From the NCBI GenBank assembly GCA_005502805.1, contig SCMY01000003.1, positions 485,202-549,201 of the forward strand: DNA of 64,000 nt, read 5' to 3'. Source of the stretch: Rhizobiales bacterium 2SD (GTDB taxonomy: Bacteria; Pseudomonadota; Alphaproteobacteria; Rhizobiales; Beijerinckiaceae). The position numbers and the translations under genes were made by a program. Positions 62,790-64,000 of this stretch are shown here, one piece after another. Position 1 is the stretch's first letter. Each line of letters starts with the position of its first letter. The notes below the pieces were generated by a model, which was not told the DNA's origin, made no database searches, and worked only from the letters and a program-made list of their open reading frames with translations.

Positions 62790-63488
62790 ATGACCCGCCA
62801 GGCCCGCATCCTTGCCTTCGGCGATTCCCTTACCTGGGGCCGGATCGCCAATCGGCCCGAGCGGCATGGCGACGATGTGCGCTGGCCGCGCGTACTGGAG
62901 AAGGCGCTCGGCGGCTACGCCACGGTGATCGAGGAGGGGCTCAACGGCCGGCGGATCGCGCTCGACGATCCGCTGCGCCCCTATCGCTCCGGTATCTCGC
63001 TGCTGCCGCTCTTCATCGAGTGTCATGCGCCGCTCGATCTCGTCATCCTGATGCTCGGGACGAATGACTGCCAGCGCCAGCACTCGCTGGCGCCCTACGA
63101 CGTCGCCCGTTCGATGCGGATGCTGGCGCAGGTGGCGCAGCGTCCCCCGGTCGAGCTGGGCATGCCGATCCCGGAGGTGCTGATCGTCTCGCCGCCGGTG
63201 GTGCGCATGCCTGACGATCCCGAGCACGAGGCCAATTTCTTCATGGAAGGCGCGCCCGAGAAAATGGCGCTGCTGGCGACCTATTATCGCCGCATCGCCG
63301 ACGAGATCGGCGTGAGCTTCTTCGACGCGGCGGCGGTGGCGAGCGTGACCGGCGCGGATGGCATTCATCTCGACGCCGACAACACCCGGGCGATCGGCCT
63401 GGCATTGGCGCCGGTCGTCGATGGCCTGCTCGGCCTGCCGCTACCGGCGCGCGGACCGGCACTGCGGATTACTGGGCAAGTAGGATGA
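62790..63488 (+). CDS. SGNH/GDSL hydrolase family esterase
   Basis: 232 residues. Block I is ILAFGDSLTWG (nucleophile Ser), block II EEGLNGRR, block III LMLGTNDCQ, and block V GIHLDADNTRAIGLAL. No signal peptide is apparent, so it acts in the cytoplasm. It starts 7 bases after pdhC, so read-through expression with the pdh operon is likely, though no functional link is known. Confidence 0.9.
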   Translation: MTRQARILAFGDSLTWGRIANRPERHGDDVRWPRVLEKALGGYATVIEEGLNGRRIALDDPLRPYRSGISLLPLFIECHAPLDLVILMLGTNDCQRQHSLAPYDVARSMRMLAQVAQRPPVELGMPIPEVLIVSPPVVRMPDDPEHEANFFMEGAPEKMALLATYYRRIADEIGVSFFDAAAVASVTGADGIHLDADNTRAIGLALAPVVDGLLGLPLPARGPALRITGQVG

Positions 63489-63519
63489 TGGCGCGACAGG
63501 ATGTCTGCGCTCGCGATAA

Positions 63520-63558
63520 CCCCTCCCCCTTGTGGGGAGGGGCAGGGGTGGGGGTCGT
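63520..63558. repeat. G/C-rich hairpin repeat, left copy
   Basis: CCCCTCCCC and GGGGAGGGG form a 9-bp stem with loop CTTGT, followed by CAGGGGTGGGGGT. The 3' end of the window (63984-64000) carries the inverse CCCCCACCCCC block, so the DUF559 gene lies between inverted G/C tracts. No T-run, so not a standard terminator. Confidence 0.7.
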
Positions 63559-63589
63559 CCTGCAGCGCTGGCTGGTAGCGGAGTGCATT

Positions 63590-64000
63590 ATGCCGTGGGG
63601 GCAGGCCAAGGATCGCGTCGCGGGCAGGACTGCTCAGCGAAATGCTCCGACACTACGGCGCACCCAAACAGAGCCCGAGAAGCGCCTGTGGATGCTTCTT
63701 CGTAAGCGCTTGCCGCAAGAAGGCCGGCATTTTCGCCGGCAGGTCGCGCTTGGATCTTATGTTGTCGATTTCGTCTGCTTCAGTGCCCATCTTGCTATCG
63801 AAGTAGATGGTGACCAGCACGGACACGATGCCGCTGCTCGCTATGACACGCAGCGTTCGGCCTGGCTCGAATCCCAAGGATTCCGCGTCCTGCGCTTCAC
63901 CAACCGTCAAGTGATGACCGACGCCGATATGGTGGTCGATACGATCTTTGCCGCCCTGGCGAATAGCCCCGAACCCGGTCATACCACCCCCACCCCCAAC
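63590..64000 (+). CDS. DUF559 endonuclease-like domain protein, 3' end beyond window
   Basis: 137 codons of an open frame reaching the window end, starting ATG 63590 (MPWGQAKDRVAGRTAQRN). The DUF559 signature is TEPEKRLWMLLRKRL, FRRQVALGSYVVDFVCFSA, LAIEVDGDQHGH and WLESQGFRVLRFTNRQVM. The Asp and ExD residues form a PD-(D/E)XK-like nuclease site related to Vsr. Cellular function of the family is unknown. The gene is flanked by inverted G/C-rich repeats, and its own 3' end (HTTPTPN) is encoded by the right copy. Confidence 0.85.
   Translation, partial: MPWGQAKDRVAGRTAQRNAPTLRRTQTEPEKRLWMLLRKRLPQEGRHFRRQVALGSYVVDFVCFSAHLAIEVDGDQHGHDAAARYDTQRSAWLESQGFRVLRFTNRQVMTDADMVVDTIFAALANSPEPGHTTPTPN
63984..64000. 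repeat. G/C-rich repeat, right (inverted) copy, cut by window end
   Basis: ACCACCCCCACCCCCAAC-type sequence, the reverse complement of GGGGTGGGGGT at 63545-63555. Truncated by the window border, so its full extent is unknown. Confidence 0.5.

Overview
The window is chromosomal DNA from a high-G+C alphaproteobacterium. It is most likely a member of the Hyphomicrobiales (Rhizobiales), and Bosea-like relatives fit best. The signs are the order divIC/ftsB-like gene, pdhA, lipoyl-pdhB, pdhC; a dihydroorotase homologue without its metal ligands next to pyrB; DUF2778, DUF1127 and PRC-barrel genes; promoter sequences of the alphaproteobacterial EcfG general stress type; and several copies of a CGTCATTCCGG...CCGGAATGACG intergenic repeat. 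The genus is an inference from gene content. No rRNA, prophage, IS transposase or CRISPR array was seen. One tRNA (Lys, anticodon UUU) is present.

Layout: 1-5.2 kb carries part of an aerobic CoA-dependent aromatic (2-aminobenzoate/salicylate-type) degradation locus: acyl-CoA dehydrogenase, crotonase, MarR regulator and SDR on the minus strand, with a large monooxygenase/old-yellow-enzyme fusion diverging from them. Two similar AT-rich motifs in the shared promoter region are candidate MarR sites. A VOC ring-cleaving dioxygenase, a DUF2778 peptidoglycan-type enzyme and a chemoreceptor follow. 10-18 kb is housekeeping: topA, panB, then a tight run pyrB, small membrane protein, pseudo-dihydroorotase, plsY, dprA. 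18-20.7 kb has small unknown proteins and ruvX.

20.7-28 kb is the most distinctive accessory region: an orphan TctC-like binding protein and a GntR/UTRA regulator face suyA-suyB-GNAT-suyZ-slcC-comC. Together these make a plausible complete (R,S)-sulfolactate desulfonation module. SlcC and ComC interconvert the enantiomers through sulfopyruvate, SuyAB splits (R)-sulfolactate into pyruvate and sulfite, and SuyZ exports the sulfur oxyanion. A perfect 14-bp palindrome sits between the divergent genes.

28-46 kb mixes metabolism and regulation: adenine deaminase, gatCA, PhzF-like protein, a winged-helix/TPR regulator, a GFA-family protein, an Ldh-type dehydrogenase, an A-type Fe-S protein, a diguanylate cyclase, a DEAD-box helicase, a LysR regulator and parE. 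46-50 kb has a glycosyltransferase, an FkbM methyltransferase and a divergent parallel beta-helix protein. 50-54 kb has glnB-glnA, the bifunctional NAD(P)HX repair enzyme and a PRC-barrel protein. 54-56.7 kb is gene-poor. 56.6-62.8 kb carries tRNA-Lys, an SGNH-like membrane protein and the pyruvate dehydrogenase operon, with a 19-bp palindrome upstream of pdhA and an uncharacterised membrane protein inside the operon. The window ends in an SGNH hydrolase and a DUF559 endonuclease-like gene bracketed by inverted G/C-rich repeats.
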